Source of the DNA: Urechis unicinctus
Lineage: Eukaryota > Annelida > Polychaeta > Xenopneusta > Urechidae
Direction: 5' to 3'
Assembly (NCBI GenBank): GCA_034190875.2
Contig: CM067346.1
Span: 15,618,809-15,682,808, forward strand
Length of the DNA stretch: 64,000 bases
Part shown: piece by piece, positions 23,351 to 35,209 of the stretch
Layout of the letters: each line of letters starts with the position of its first letter
How positions within the stretch are numbered: position 1 is the stretch's first letter
Position numbers and translations under genes: made by a program
Notes under the pieces: generated by a model
What the model saw: the letters and a program-made list of their open reading frames with translations, nothing else
What the model was told of the DNA's origin: nothing
The model's database searches: none

Positions 23351-24745
23351 GTAAAGCTAAATTGGCAACTGTACATTTAGAAGATGTTTAAGGGTACAAT
23401 TGAAAAACCGAAAGCGGCGTGAGTAAGCTAAATAGCAACTGTAGTTTCATGGAAGTGAAAGATGGTAGTCATTGGCCTGATCACAGGAAACTTGCTCAAT
23501 TTCTGCGTTATTTGGTTAACGAGGACTTAATTTGTTGCAAACACCGGCGACTTATCTCGCTAAAATGCAGAAAAATTAGTTTGCTCCAACCAAATGTACC
23601 GACATATGTTGTCTGCTTTACCATGGTTTGAAGCCATTTAATCGCTGATACTGCGGCAACTGGAAAGATTTAACTAGAACTTATCTACAAGTAATGGAAC
23701 GTATAGGTGCTGAATTAAACTGCTGAAACAAAAACCATGGTGGCGAAATATGAGGCAGCAACAAAATGTGTTTATATATTCCAACACCGCCGTTTGGATT
23801 TCGTTTTGATACTATGTCTGCGTCGCTGACTTCGATTGCATAAGGATAATTATCACATGACCCAAGATGTAAAAGGCTCCGTCTAAAATTTCAATTACAA
23901 GCAAGTCCAACCATTCCAATAAATAGCTACTTCTAAATAATAGGGTAGTCAAATCACATAAAGACTCTCTCAAGTAAGAAAAATACGGATAATATTTGCG
24001 ACTAATGAATGAACGTAAATATTATTGAAGCCCATATAAATATATGCTTACCTGTATATATGATAACAAGTGTCCATGGGTCCGTCAAATTCATAGAGCA
24101 TGCATATGTATTTTGTTGCATTAACATTAAAACGTGGTACTTTTCATAATTGTTGGTCAAGAACGTCATAGCATTTACGAGGAGCAGTAGACAAACACAT
24201 ACTCATTGTACGGAACCACAGATTGTCTTTATCTAATATCGATCGGAACGCTATTAACGTTACAATTAACTAAAAGATGATGACGCCAATATTAACGTTA
24301 AGATCATTAGTAATAATATGGTAAATATAACGACATCAAACGTATATGCAATATTTTCATACATTGCAGGATATGTGTGACTTATATTCATACCACTAGA
24401 CGCTAGAGATAACCTTACTTGTCCGAGGACGCAAACGATCTACTGATTCTATTCATACAATTACACCAGACAGCATTGAATCAGACTTGGCACTGATTTA
24501 ATCCTGAAATACCGGTCTGCGTAAACTGAAAGTGCATTCACAAGTTTCATATTTTTCGAGCAGCTCTGATAATTTCCCTCATTCTAGTAGAACGTATTAA
24601 CGTGAGTATTCAGATAGCTCACAACTGTGTTTTATTAAAGGCGCATGCATAATGGAAAAGATAGATGGACCGGTTTGCACTATAATAGACAAAATAAAAT
24701 GTTCACAATAGCCAATTGTGAATGTTGAATTAAAATGTGTTGTGT
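23350..24745. other. Unit-2 sequence without partner or recognised gene
   Basis: AT-rich, with stops in all frames. The longest frame (23,419-23,631 plus, 70 codons) is unrecognised. Confidence 0.4.
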
Positions 24746-25062
24746 TAATCACACTTACAAGTTTTTCAACAATGTACAGTGCTGTTACCGGGTCGATTAG
24801 TGATGACGCGCTAGAATCTAGTTCTTATCCGTAGCAAAATTTATTCATTCCTGGGAAGTGTTGGAATTCCAACTGCGCTCGTTGTCGTAATGATCAGAAT
24901 AACAAGGATCTTGCACAAGTATCTGTCACAGCCTCTCATTAACTTGGGCTAGTGAAACACCGATTTGTCTTTGAAACTGTGGGCAACCGTTGTTTTATCT
25001 CCTTGACAGTCTTTTTGTGTAAGCTCGGGTATGGAATTGAAAGTTGATAGTGACAATTTATT

Positions 25063-25095
25063 TTATAATGTGCTTATAATGTGATTATAATGTGC
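25063..25095. repeat. Three copies of an 11-bp tandem repeat
   Basis: TTATAATGTGC, TTATAATGTGA, TTATAATGTGC in direct succession. The unit-1 equivalent (about 13,283) is not expanded, so this is a small unit-2-specific slippage event. Confidence 0.9.
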
Positions 25096-26309
25096 TTCTA
25101 GATTTTGGTAGTATTACCTGATTAAGTTAATGTATTATCATGGGGGTTTTAAAGTAAGCCATATTTCCTCTCTTGTTTACCACAGACATAATTGTTCCCA
25201 AACTAAATGGTTATCAAAGCGTACCATCTGATATCAGTGATAGTATATTTGCAGCTTTGTATATGAATCGGCGGGTGTATAATTTTTATCTGAACAAATA
25301 CAAATACTGTGTCTGATTAATGAGCCTCAAGCAAATATATTTGATGCTACATGTACCATAATGTGCCGTGTTGATTCATAAAGCATAAATTATTTGCGTT
25401 TCCGGTTGCATAAATACTTGGAATATCATCAGCAAAACGAGCATCATTCGATAAACCCATATGCTAACTTCTGTAGTATTTAAATTTATTTCTACTATGC
25501 TTCACATAGGACTGTTCGCAAAAGTATTGAAAAAATTTAGATAAATCTTAAAGAAAATCGCTACCTAGATATGTTTCAGGGGGGTATTGTGATCAACTGC
25601 GATAGGTGGACATAACATATTGATTGGCACATGATGCCTTGTCCTATAGCATCAAGCGTAGGAGCAAATTCCTGTAACGTACCGGACGGTATGAATAGGT
25701 GCTTTACCTCAGGATCGTGTGCGGCTGGGTAGGGCTATAGTGAATATTTAGTAAGTGGACTACTTCGGAATGGGGGAAATGCATTGAAACTATATGCCTA
25801 GTATGTCATTCACCTTCATGAAAGTTGAATCAAAAAATTATCCAACTACAAATTAAGTATCTGTGAAACATACAAGGTGAGTCGGATTACATAGGTGATG
25901 GGCCCTAAGTTCCCAATGCGCGCAAATGATTAATTACGCTGTGTACGGAGCGTTAAACAGCACAATCAAATGCTCCCCAATGGATTGATTGCACATGTGC
26001 TAGATACAAATTACATGCAACCTGAGTCATGATTTATGGATATTGGGTACTCAAGTCAAACTGAACAAATCACTGTACATAGTATCCTGACTTCGCATCT
26101 CAGCGCGGCGATTGCTCTTATAGAATAGGCTGGCCGTTGTAGGATTCAAGTCATCAAACCACCATCGTTCTGTTGAAGAACGAACCGTCTGGGTAAACAA
26201 GCAGTCATTGCACTTTTGATAAATTGCATGGCGTGATTAGACAGCAGGCTGACCTGCATATGTCTGAATTTTTTAAGCCCAAACCTTAAGAGGACCCATT
26301 TTTTCCAAA

Positions 26310-27085
26310 CACAGAATAAGAGCTGGAGATGACCTCATACCCGAGCAATGGCAGTGCAGTGACTTTTACTGTTTCGTGTGGCGCTAAATATCTTGATTCT
26401 TAACTGGAGGCGCGACTGCTTTTGGAGTCCTCATCGACAATCATGGTAATAAACCAAATGTATGCAGCCACCGTCCGAAAAAAAACTGCACTAGTAGGTT
26501 ACCTTGTGATTGACGTATCGAGCTATGTGATGGATTGGCAATCCCTCTTTATCTGATCTCATCATCGCACAGAGTTATCAAGTAACGTTTAACTCTTTGA
26601 AACCTGCTAGCCGTTACGCAAGAGCCCTGCGGGTGTACATATGTTTCGAAACGCCAAAATAAGATTTTACAACACGGTGTTGAACATTTAACTTTCTGCC
26701 GTAGAAGTGCAACTTTATTATTCGACGTTCACTTCATATGGCAATATCACGCGATATATATTCAGCACACCACAAAACGATGGATGAAGAGAGTAAGACG
26801 CATTTACACTGCAATTATAATTATGGAATTGCATGCATTTTATCACTATTATTACCTATTACCAACTACTCTACATCCGTGCTTCATGCTGACAGATGAT
26901 GATGGGCATTTAAATGTATCGGGTGTGATTTCTTGCACCGCAGGTCTTACAAATCAGCTAAAGTGGGGTAACTTTGAGATAAGATATGACACTTTTGCGC
27001 CCGGTAACATGCTGGCAAATACTGGACACTCCGATGTAGACGCTGCTGATCATTATAGTGCACAAACGCAACCCATGTGTCCCCT
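26310..27085 (-). pseudogene. GPCR-like relic, minus strand (unit 2)
   Basis: Unit-2 counterpart of 14,510-15,190, more than 90% alike over much of its length. It keeps LPIHHIARYVNHK (26,503-26,540 region), AAYIWFITMIV (26,434-26,475) and LPLLGYEVISSSYSVFGK (about 26,360-26,310). The loop-2 C of unit 1 is S here, a change at a residue normally fixed in class A receptors. Upstream on the minus strand lies GLRLCTIMISSVYIGVSS (about 27,080-27,025). The stop after the ARY motif is shared by both copies, so decay began before the duplication or patch exchange. Confidence 0.42.
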
Positions 27086-29834
27086 CCAAGCATTGTTCCC
27101 ACGTCAGAGCATGTGCTGTGGATGATGAAACCGAAAAGCCTGGTCACAGCTTTCACCAATCTCGGCATCCAAAATGCAGCTATTTCTACGATCTCATATG
27201 GTCTCTAGCGCTGGCTAAAATTCAGCTAATCTCGAACGAAGGGAAGAATGAATGCCGTGTGTTATTATGGGGTAAACTTGTTGATTTGGTTTTCTCCTCA
27301 GATTGCAGGATCGACACAAATTAATGTGGCATAAACAAGCACCTGCGTCTCTAACTGAAGAGGTAGAAAGCGCACATAAATTCGGGTTATTAAATTGGAT
27401 GGCGATGTCGTTATGGTGGCGCTGTTAGAACGTAATTGCATCAAAAAAGTATTCACCTTTTTGCTTTGCCAAACAATACTGCATCATTCTCCTTCCAGGT
27501 GTGTCAAACGTGATGTACACTGTTATCCATTTCATGAGAGGTATGGTTCATATTAGTCAAAGGGAAATTATTATTTATGCATGCTACAATTTCATGTGAC
27601 TTGATGAATGATAGTCAATCCATACCACACGCAGCATCTTGCAGTATTCAACAAAGTCATCTTAACACAATGTAAGTCATAAAGCAAAGAAATGAATAAC
27701 ACGATTGAATACAATTACATGCGAAAGTTATGGCAAATTATCATAATTTGTTCAAGAACTCCAAGCCATAGACACATGGAGCATTTATCCCTAGAAAACG
27801 TGAATGTGCCATGAAATATGCTGTGAAACGTTTTCTTCTTATTATTTTCATGTTTACGCCTGCATTTTGGCTCACGGTAATACCGGTTCGTTTTGATGAA
27901 AAGTGGTGCACCGATATGTTATATATTTCTTCATTAATGAAGTCAGTGCCACTTAGGTAGCAGCGAATGATACAGCATCAAGACAGTAATGTTGGAAATT
28001 TGATATTCTGGAAAGGTATTTGTGTAACTTTCCGTTTTTGCTAGTGATCAAAACCATCTCAACCGTGTATGAATTCAATGGATAGTGGAATGGTTGCAGA
28101 AATCAATCGCAGTCAGCGCCAGTAGGCTGATGGAAAATGAAGACGCTTGGAAACATTCTCTCGAAGAAATACATATCGATCAAACCCATTGTTTTGCAAA
28201 ACACGGAATGTGCTCTTTCGACGGTGCTAATTCGAGCACTGGTATTTGATTGACTGATCCCGATCACAATTATTTTGTACTTGTGCGAAAATTGTTGTGT
28301 AACTGTAGTCTAAAACCAAGAGTTTGTGGGAATGTGATACGCATTTGATTCGCACCTAATATTTAAATATGAGGGAATTCGGATTCTACCGTGCCCGTGG
28401 ATGTAGATGTTATATACAAAGAGGAGAAATACCGTTACTTTGTGCATTCAGAAAGCCACAAAGGGCTTCGGCTCGGTTTCGACATTGAGACTCTAGATGT
28501 CAAATAGAGTTGGGAAGCATGCAATTTTGCCTGCCTACACATTTTATTGATGTACTTCCATCTCGACTGTGCTATTGTTTAATCAAACATTGAGATGACC
28601 GATTCAAACGAGAGAAAATACGACTTGGTATTTTTAGCTGTTCGTTGAACGATAAACTTTGCCGCTATTGCTACTGGAACCAAGAACACATACTATGTCA
28701 ATAATTAATTATGCATATATGCCGTCTCTTTTTTTAAGTCATTTAACTGCAAGATCTGCTGCAATATGCGTGAATTACAACCATTATACTGGTGAATGTG
28801 GATGCTTCTTGGATTGGATGGCAAGCAACTGTGTTTGATGGATTGCGTGTAAATAGCAATGTTAATAACTAATCATATAGTATGAAAACGATACATAAAT
28901 CATGTGATTTTACTTTGTGACCGCCTAAGTGATTGCCTTGGAAACTTATTACGTTACGACGAAGGTCATGTTTTATCAGCTGCACCAGTGAGTAATTTAA
29001 GTCGAGGTCACAACACTCGCATTGAACTGTTCTGCAATGCAATGCAAGCACAAAGAGACGAGGACGTATTCAGCTAATGAGCAAAACGTGAATGCGGCCA
29101 TTATAATTAAATGTTTGCTCGACTCATTTATATCCTAAATTGTGGTTTGTTAGTGTTACTTATATCTGTCTATTGTTTATTTATTTACGTGACAAATGCA
29201 CATGTTGTAGAAATGCGGTCTTCCACACCGATAGATAAAACCATAGGCTACAGAGAGATATACCGACTCTAGTGCGACCCTCAGGCTTCATGTCAGCAAT
29301 TTTATGGGGTGTAGGTACAGCCTGTGTCACTCTAATGTCAAGGTTCATTTGCATCCTATTTCCTCTTCTGTTTGGCAAATGTCACTCCAAAAATGCTCCA
29401 ACGCACAATGTGTGATTTTAAGTCGTTTACTCCACGTATAGCTATGTGACCTTAACCTATCAAGATAAACGTACGTGCCAATTACACTTTTAATTGTGTC
29501 GTTCTAGTTATCCTTTAATTATTTCCCATTATATTCTCGAAAAGAAGTTCGATGATGAATTACAACTAAAAATAGTATTATGGAGAAACCAGTATCAACA
29601 ACATCGTAAGAACATCTATGTAGTGTCAACCTATGGCATATTCTACCTTTCCAATAATGTCGTACACACCTTTGGACAGTACCATCGCAAAGTCACTTGA
29701 TATCAACAAAACCTGAATAAAATGATATCATGATGGTAACAATCAGTAGTGCACGTTTTTCGACGCTGACCAAATAACATAACTGTATTTACTTAGAATA
29801 AAGCATAAAGCTAGTTCGCCAAATCCAAGCGAGC

Positions 29835-29939
29835 TGGGCTCTTGAACCGTATAATTATAGTTATTGGTTTGCATGGTATATTCTAAGCATACTACTTAGC
29901 AACCCTAAAGTTTATAGCTATGTAGTGAAAACAGTTCGG
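29835..29939 (+). CDS. GPCR helix-7-like exon with splice donor (unit 3)
   Basis: Unit-3 copy. The frame reads WALEPYNYSYWFAWY then ILSILLSNPKVYSYVVKTV and R, followed by GTAAGTGAG at 29,940, the strongest donor of the three (CGG then GTAAGTGAG). NPKVY starts at 29,901. Retention of the donor and of NPxVY in three diverged copies is the main reason to take this block seriously. It is the copy closest to the candidate terminal exon at 36,722, whose cysteine-rich start would suit a receptor tail, but a 6.8-kb intron would be needed. That link is inference. Confidence 0.38.
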
Positions 29940-29966
29940 GTAAGTGAGAGTCGATAATGCACACTA

Positions 29967-30206
29967 TTACAAAACTACGACAATACAATCTAGCAATCTG
30001 AAAAACTTCCGGAGCCGTAGTTTGCGATAGGCGTACAATCTACAAACGGGCAGAATGTTTTGTGTAACAAATGTGTCACATCGAATTTTATGTTGATTAC
30101 AAATCGTAAGGTTACTGCACAGTACAAGAAGGAAAGCAATTATATTATTCAATTTGCTACAATGGCAGCAAACATTAAGAAGTGAATTGGGTTGAGCACG
30201 AGGCAC
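29967..30206 (-). pseudogene. Minus-strand conserved frame, helix-1-like (unit 3)
   Basis: Unit-3 copy, 79 codons. It reads IIAFLLVLCSNLTICNQ followed by PVCRLYAYRKLRLRKFF. The frame lies just downstream, on the opposite strand, of the helix-7-like exon ending at 29,939. If the GPCR reading is right, these two are parts of different, oppositely oriented genes. I would not defend this call without a profile search. Confidence 0.22.
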
Positions 30207-30834
30207 TTGAGCGCAGCATTGTGCGTATATCGATATACTAAATGGAAGACCTGCGAACAGCTAATCTAGACGTTGAAGGTTGCCATATTCGTCATTCACC
30301 AATGTCAGTCAATTGTTTCTATGCCTCTATGTAAAATATATGGAAAGAGGTCGTATAAATACTACACAATGCGCATCGTACTGACTAAACGAATCATAAC
30401 ACTTGGCAGCATTGTTAACTTCACCCACCGTCAATACTTATTAATAACTCATATACATCAAAATATTGTATTTACAGACAATAAAAGCAACATTCACGAT
30501 CAGAAGCTCAGCAAGAAGTGCCAAACGAAACCTGTCATCCTTTTCCCAATGTTCAGCTATTGCTCTCCCATAGCATACATATTAGACCGTTTGGGCCAGA
30601 GAGCATGGTTATATAATCATCGAATCTATGCTGCATTCATTATCTTTGCGAAACTTGACCAATATACTAAGCTGAGGCAATGACTATAGTATAATCAAAA
30701 CACCATGTATTTATCTTGATTAAGAGCATATACGACTACACTACAATGCAGTATATGCGGGGGATGAGCACAGCAGCATAGTGTTCCATCTCTGCAATAT
30801 CTGTGTGGTCAGAGGTCAATCAGAACATATTTTG

Positions 30835-31035
30835 TTTTCTGATTAAGATGATAATTTACCGTTGAGTCCGCCGTTTGAGTACAGAAATCGGATAATACAT
30901 ACCAGAGCGTAAATAATACCAGACGACTAACATGGTGCATCAACCGTCTAAAACTACGATTCGGGGACGAATATGGTCTGAAAGTAAAAATATCAAGGGA
31001 ATGTAAGTAAAACAAAAATTTTAGCACCGGACACA
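30835..31035 (-). pseudogene. GPCR helix 6-7-like remnant in the left palindrome arm (unit 3)
   Basis: Inverted counterpart of 4,193-4,390. The minus-strand DNA is clearly homologous to that block (about 70% by eye). In the equivalent frame it keeps SSGIIYALVCIIRF but is interrupted by several stops upstream, while a different minus-strand frame happens to stay open for 87 codons. This pairing of plus- and minus-strand copies is what shows the palindrome arms derive from the same coding-like source in opposite orientations. Confidence 0.33.
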
Positions 31036-31484
31036 AGAAATGGCCGAAAGGGCGCCAAACTGCCCTTGACATTACAAATGAGTAGTTTGCATTAGTGGGT
31101 TGTTGAAATGCATTAAAGACGTGAGTATCTTGGTATTACCGACAAACTATAACTACTCATGTTCTGTACTAAGCTACCCCTCGGTCGCATATATTTTCTG
31201 AGGCAGATCTCAACTAAACCATCGTTATATTGAAGATCACACTTCGGTTGCGATATAGGATATGGCGATGATGATATTCAGCGTGAATATCTAACAGATA
31301 CACTTAACGCGTGTACTGTAATCTCCTGTCTTTTGAATAGGTCAAATCAAAAGGGTTAATTCAAAAGGTTCAGAACAGCTATCGTCGAATGATGTTGTGC
31401 TAAATACCATATTTATTCAGAATTTGCTTATTATCGAACGGCATGAACATGCCTTTGTGCTTATAAGCATGTGCCTCTTTCAGT

Positions 31485-32850
31485 CTACGCTTCGAGCATC
31501 AGATTACGTGAGCATCAGATTACGCTATGACGTGCGATTATTCGTGAGTGCTGATGAATAATGATGATTGACTAGCAAGATAATTGGCTGCACTACTGCA
31601 CTCTTTATTGACTGCCCTCCCTTCCGAGGGAGCACTAGAAGTATTTAGCTCATCGTGTTCATAAGCGGTTTTGTTGTCACATGATTCATCATGACAAACG
31701 ACGGATAACATTGTAGATTGTGTATTTGCAATTGCTTTTATTTCCCGTACTAGTCCTATTAGACATCAGGCGTTATCAGTGAGCTGGTGTTTAGTATAAA
31801 ACAGTGGATGTTTGTTATGTACTAGATGGTGTTATAACGTCGAATACGACGATGTTTGACGCGATCCGTATGGGTAACTATTCTCTCATTACAACCTTTT
31901 AACAAAGTTCAATTTTGTAACCAATTGCGTACGCACTCTTCGCACAAGACATACCATTGCCAAACTCCCGTTGCATAACTGCAAGATCCTTCATGCAACA
32001 CAAATGGACTGTTGTTGGGGCAGATGGTGTCACACCTCTCTACCCCACATATGTCACAAAGCCAATTACCATCCTGAAAACAGCTACCTTATTTGTGCCT
32101 GGTCCGAATGGAACATTGCAGCAGGAGGAAACGGCGCAGCATAGACGCATGAATGTCTGACTTTTTTGGCTAAATATTTGGAGTAAACAACATCTATAGA
32201 TTGCAGCATGCGCATGTAAATGTTCCGTTAACTTTATCACCAAGAGCAAAACGTGTTAATAGAAAAGATAGGTGTTGTTCACACCGCCTGAGGTACTCGG
32301 GTGTTGATGTACGTATGTTAAAGAGGTCAGCCACCATCTGCCAAAACCAAAGCACATTCACATTGCATGAAGTAAAATGCCTAAGGTTAAGGGAGTTGGC
32401 TAATAGTTTTTAGGTGCGAGGTGTGTTATTTCCGTTTTATATGTAAAGCGTAGCTGCGTATATCAATATTATTGTCATACTATAAGCAGTGAATACGTCT
32501 TTGAACACTACAATACCCGGTATTACACCCGCATACCAGTATGTAGCTATCATTTTTTTCCAGATGTTTATTGCTGATAAATCGTATAACTACCCGTTGA
32601 CGAGCCACAAATTAATGGTTATGTCTAAAGATTTTTAGTATCGTTGCATGAAGAGATTAATGTATTTTACGCCAGGAATCTTTGTATTCGGCCCCTACTT
32701 TATCCTACACATTCACGTGCAGACACCAACTCATGGAAAACGACTGATGTCCAATAGAGAAATAAAGGCAATTGCAAAGGCACAACCTACAATGTCATCC
32801 ACCGTTACTCATGACAAATCATATCACTGCCCGATCGCTACATTCTTCTA
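31485..32850. repeat. Large imperfect palindrome (unit 3)
   Basis: Left arm 31,690-31,950 matches the reverse complement of 32,560-32,840. The best stretch is 31,690-31,775 against 32,735-32,830, which share CATTGTAGATTGTG-type and TTTGCAATTGC words in opposite orientation. Pairs of anchors give a common centre near 32,252, as expected for one inverted repeat. The left arm continues outward through 31,485-31,650 and 30,830-31,070, whose inverted partners survive in units 1 and 2 (4,193-4,390 and 20,208-20,350) but are lost here. No 655-bp insertion is present. Confidence 0.7.
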
Positions 32851-32938
32851 TTCCGGCCTTTATTCAAATAGAGCATGCTATTTGTTTACTTACCTTACAA
32901 CTGCAATTTACGTTATGGTGCTGTACCTTAGGGGTTGA
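32648..32938 (+). pseudogene. GPCR helix 5 / loop 3-like frame in the right palindrome arm (unit 3)
   Basis: A 96-codon plus-strand frame. The first part, FTPGIFVFGPYFILHIHV, is a hydrophobic run with an internal P, as in helix 5. It is followed by a basic stretch with GKRLMSNREIKAIAKAQ, which resembles the end of intracellular loop 3 running into helix 6 (RE/K..K motif common there). A second hydrophobic run follows near the end. The unit-1 equivalent (about 3,720-3,910) is homologous DNA but not open in one frame. The order on the plus strand, this block and then the helix 6-7 block of the outer arm, agrees with a receptor reading. The function is inferred from shape only. Confidence 0.3.
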
Positions 32939-32999
32939 TGGAGCCTGATGGTAGACCAAAGTTCCATAAATGTTTATATCAATCACATTTCATGTCAAC

Positions 33000-34340
33000 C
33001 CATACCAAATGTATGTAATCCAATTACCCCAAAACGGGTGGTTTACTCCAATAAGTAACAATCTCATAACCAACATGAAACTCTTGCATCGCTCAGAAAT
33101 GACTTCTTCTGAAGGCGTCACGATTCTGTCATGAATGATGGTAGCTGCCACGATCGTTGAACGGATTAGTTTGACCCATGATACAATTGAAGTCTTTAAA
33201 TTAACGCAGCGGTTATTTCGGCGACGAATTGATTTTAGCCAAGTATTGATGTCCCCTACAATGCATGTTCTAGCAGCTGTTTGAGCAAAGTGTACTAATT
33301 ATTGGTGTCCTGTCATAAAACTACCGGTGCGACTACCCAGCTGTTATTTAAAACATATTACAGACAGCTTAAACGGTATAGTTACATTTCAGTATCGGTA
33401 CGGCAGTCCTAAATTGAACAATAACTCCAAAATGACCTAATGTTGTTCTGTAGTGTCAGGTTTCGCATCAGAATGAGTGAGTCAAAGACGGTTCCAGCAT
33501 TAATATATCAGATTAGTGTACTGAACAACATGGCTTGGATACTGAATTTATTTAGCTGTGGGCAATATAATAGTATAACTCGATCCGTTTTGGTTATCAA
33601 TTTATTGTTAGCCAAAGTCAACTATGGTTGATTACATGGTAGTCCTGATTAATTCTAATGAAGAATGTGATTTGAGCCCTCAAATATGTTTGCGTATGTT
33701 GTCTGGTAATGAAACATAGGGGTAGGTGGCTAGGTTGCTTGTACCTACTATGTAAACTGTGATAAATCATGGGAAGCGATATCTTTAAAAAATGAAATAA
33801 TTTCAGGATATGGCAGCGCCATACTCTTTCCTCGTTGCCTATTAGTTACGACTTAGTCCGTTTGTCGGCCTATTCGAGGCAAATCACCAGTAACAAAAGT
33901 ACTCATCCCATTAGAATTGGACATATGGGTCTGCATTTATATGTTTTTATCTTTGATCCGTCTTCTGTTGTGCACGTAGAATTTTCAATATATGTCAATA
34001 ACAGCATTAAATAATCCTTCGAGTGATTATACGCGAGAGATTTAGTAATAAACAGCAGACCAAGTGTTGAGGATTCTACGGACATTGATAAATGGGTACC
34101 TCATCAAAATAAGCGTTAACTGATCGATTATGTTATTGGTTCGTATGAAAAAATCAAATACACTAATATTATTTTGTAACCAGAAACATGGCTAATATTC
34201 AGCCGGCCGAGTTAATACAGCAGGAAATGTCCAAACGCTAAATTGAATAACAACATGGTTCTAAAAAGTATGTGCTGTGGAAATAGGAAGTGACTCTGGG
34301 ACATAATTAAGAGAAAATGCCACGGATAATTGATTTCAGG
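33000..34340. other. Unit-3-only sequence without recognised genes
   Basis: Lies between the end of palindrome homology and the resumption of homology with unit 2 near 34,420. Only short frames (60-63 codons) and no repeats noted. Confidence 0.4.
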
Positions 34341-35008
34341 TGCATTCATCATGTACTATGATAGCTCCAGCCACAACTCGTACAGCGGAAGCGTTTGTGA
34401 ATGATGGCAGGTATATTTATTAGCTTGATCAGCCACGCCTTTAAATGCCAGATATTGATCGAGTCTTTAATGATAATTGCATATAATTTACTGACAATAT
34501 TACTTTTGTAAATAGATAGGCACCCAGTGCTGTCCTTGGTGTGTTCAGTAGACATTCTTGATATGGTATCATTATATTTTCACGATGTTCTCATGATAGG
34601 GATGATTAGATAATGCCATAATCTTTGTAAATAATCAAGCACCAATCCATGCATGTGTGGAATGTAAGGCGGTTGTCAAACGCATCCATGTATATCCATA
34701 GGCTTCAATTACATTCGTTCACTTACCTCACTTGAGTTTGCTGGATGATAATTCTGACTATAATATATATTGCCACCATCCAGAGACTAAACCACCTGGA
34801 AATGAAAAGTGAGACCCTCCGTTGTGCAGGAAACTGAAGAGGCCTATACATGCATAACGTTGTGCTAACGAATGTGCGTGGCTTTTAACATGCATATAAA
34901 TACCTTAGAGAATTGCTCCTAACATAAAGCGGTAAAAATAATGCACGAATATAACATCTGCATGAAACGTGAGTAGTTATCCTCAGTTATTGCAAAGCGA
35001 CATGGAAT

Positions 35009-35209
35009 TCAATCGGAATGCGCATCACATCTGCAAAACAGCCCAGTAAAACCAGGAATGCTTTTCATTACAAATTGTTTGCTCCATACGACATGCTTTG
35101 AACTGAGGAAAGAATGCTGATTGAGGTAGGCCAGATCACTATCGCGCAACAGTACAATCAAAAAGCCTCTAGCAATTGTGATGTAGTCGGTTGTACCCAC
35201 TTCGTTCAC
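35009..35209 (-). pseudogene. GPCR helix 3-4-like frame (unit 3)
   Basis: Unit-3 copy, 66 codons. It reads RGFLIVLLRDSDLAYLNQ and then KHVVWSKQFVMKSIPGF, followed by GTTTTGCAG on the minus strand at the same place as in units 1 and 2. Codon differences from unit 1 are nearly all non-silent. Immediately upstream on the minus strand the unit-1 block between about 5,070 and 5,560 has no equal here, so the exon would be cut off from its upstream context. Confidence 0.36.

Larger units (their letters stand above)
15694..27479. repeat. Unit 2 of the direct triplication
   Basis: Middle copy, about 11.8 kb long against about 15.7 kb for unit 1. Most of the difference is the 4.6-kb segment that only unit 1 has. 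The palindrome centre found in units 1 and 3 is missing here: the sequence passes from the left arm (to about 20,160) almost directly into the right outer arm at 20,205. It has about 0.64 kb (20,350-20,990) not seen in unit 1, partly shared with unit 3 at 34,420-34,560. A roughly 100-bp insertion lies at about 26,790-26,888 relative to unit 1. Segment 23,350-24,745 has no partner that I can see. Confidence 0.9.

Noticed and set aside
30273-30683. 136-codon plus-strand frame in unit 3
   Set aside because: The homologous DNA in unit 2 is interrupted and in unit 1 largely deleted. No family likeness. Most likely a chance frame.
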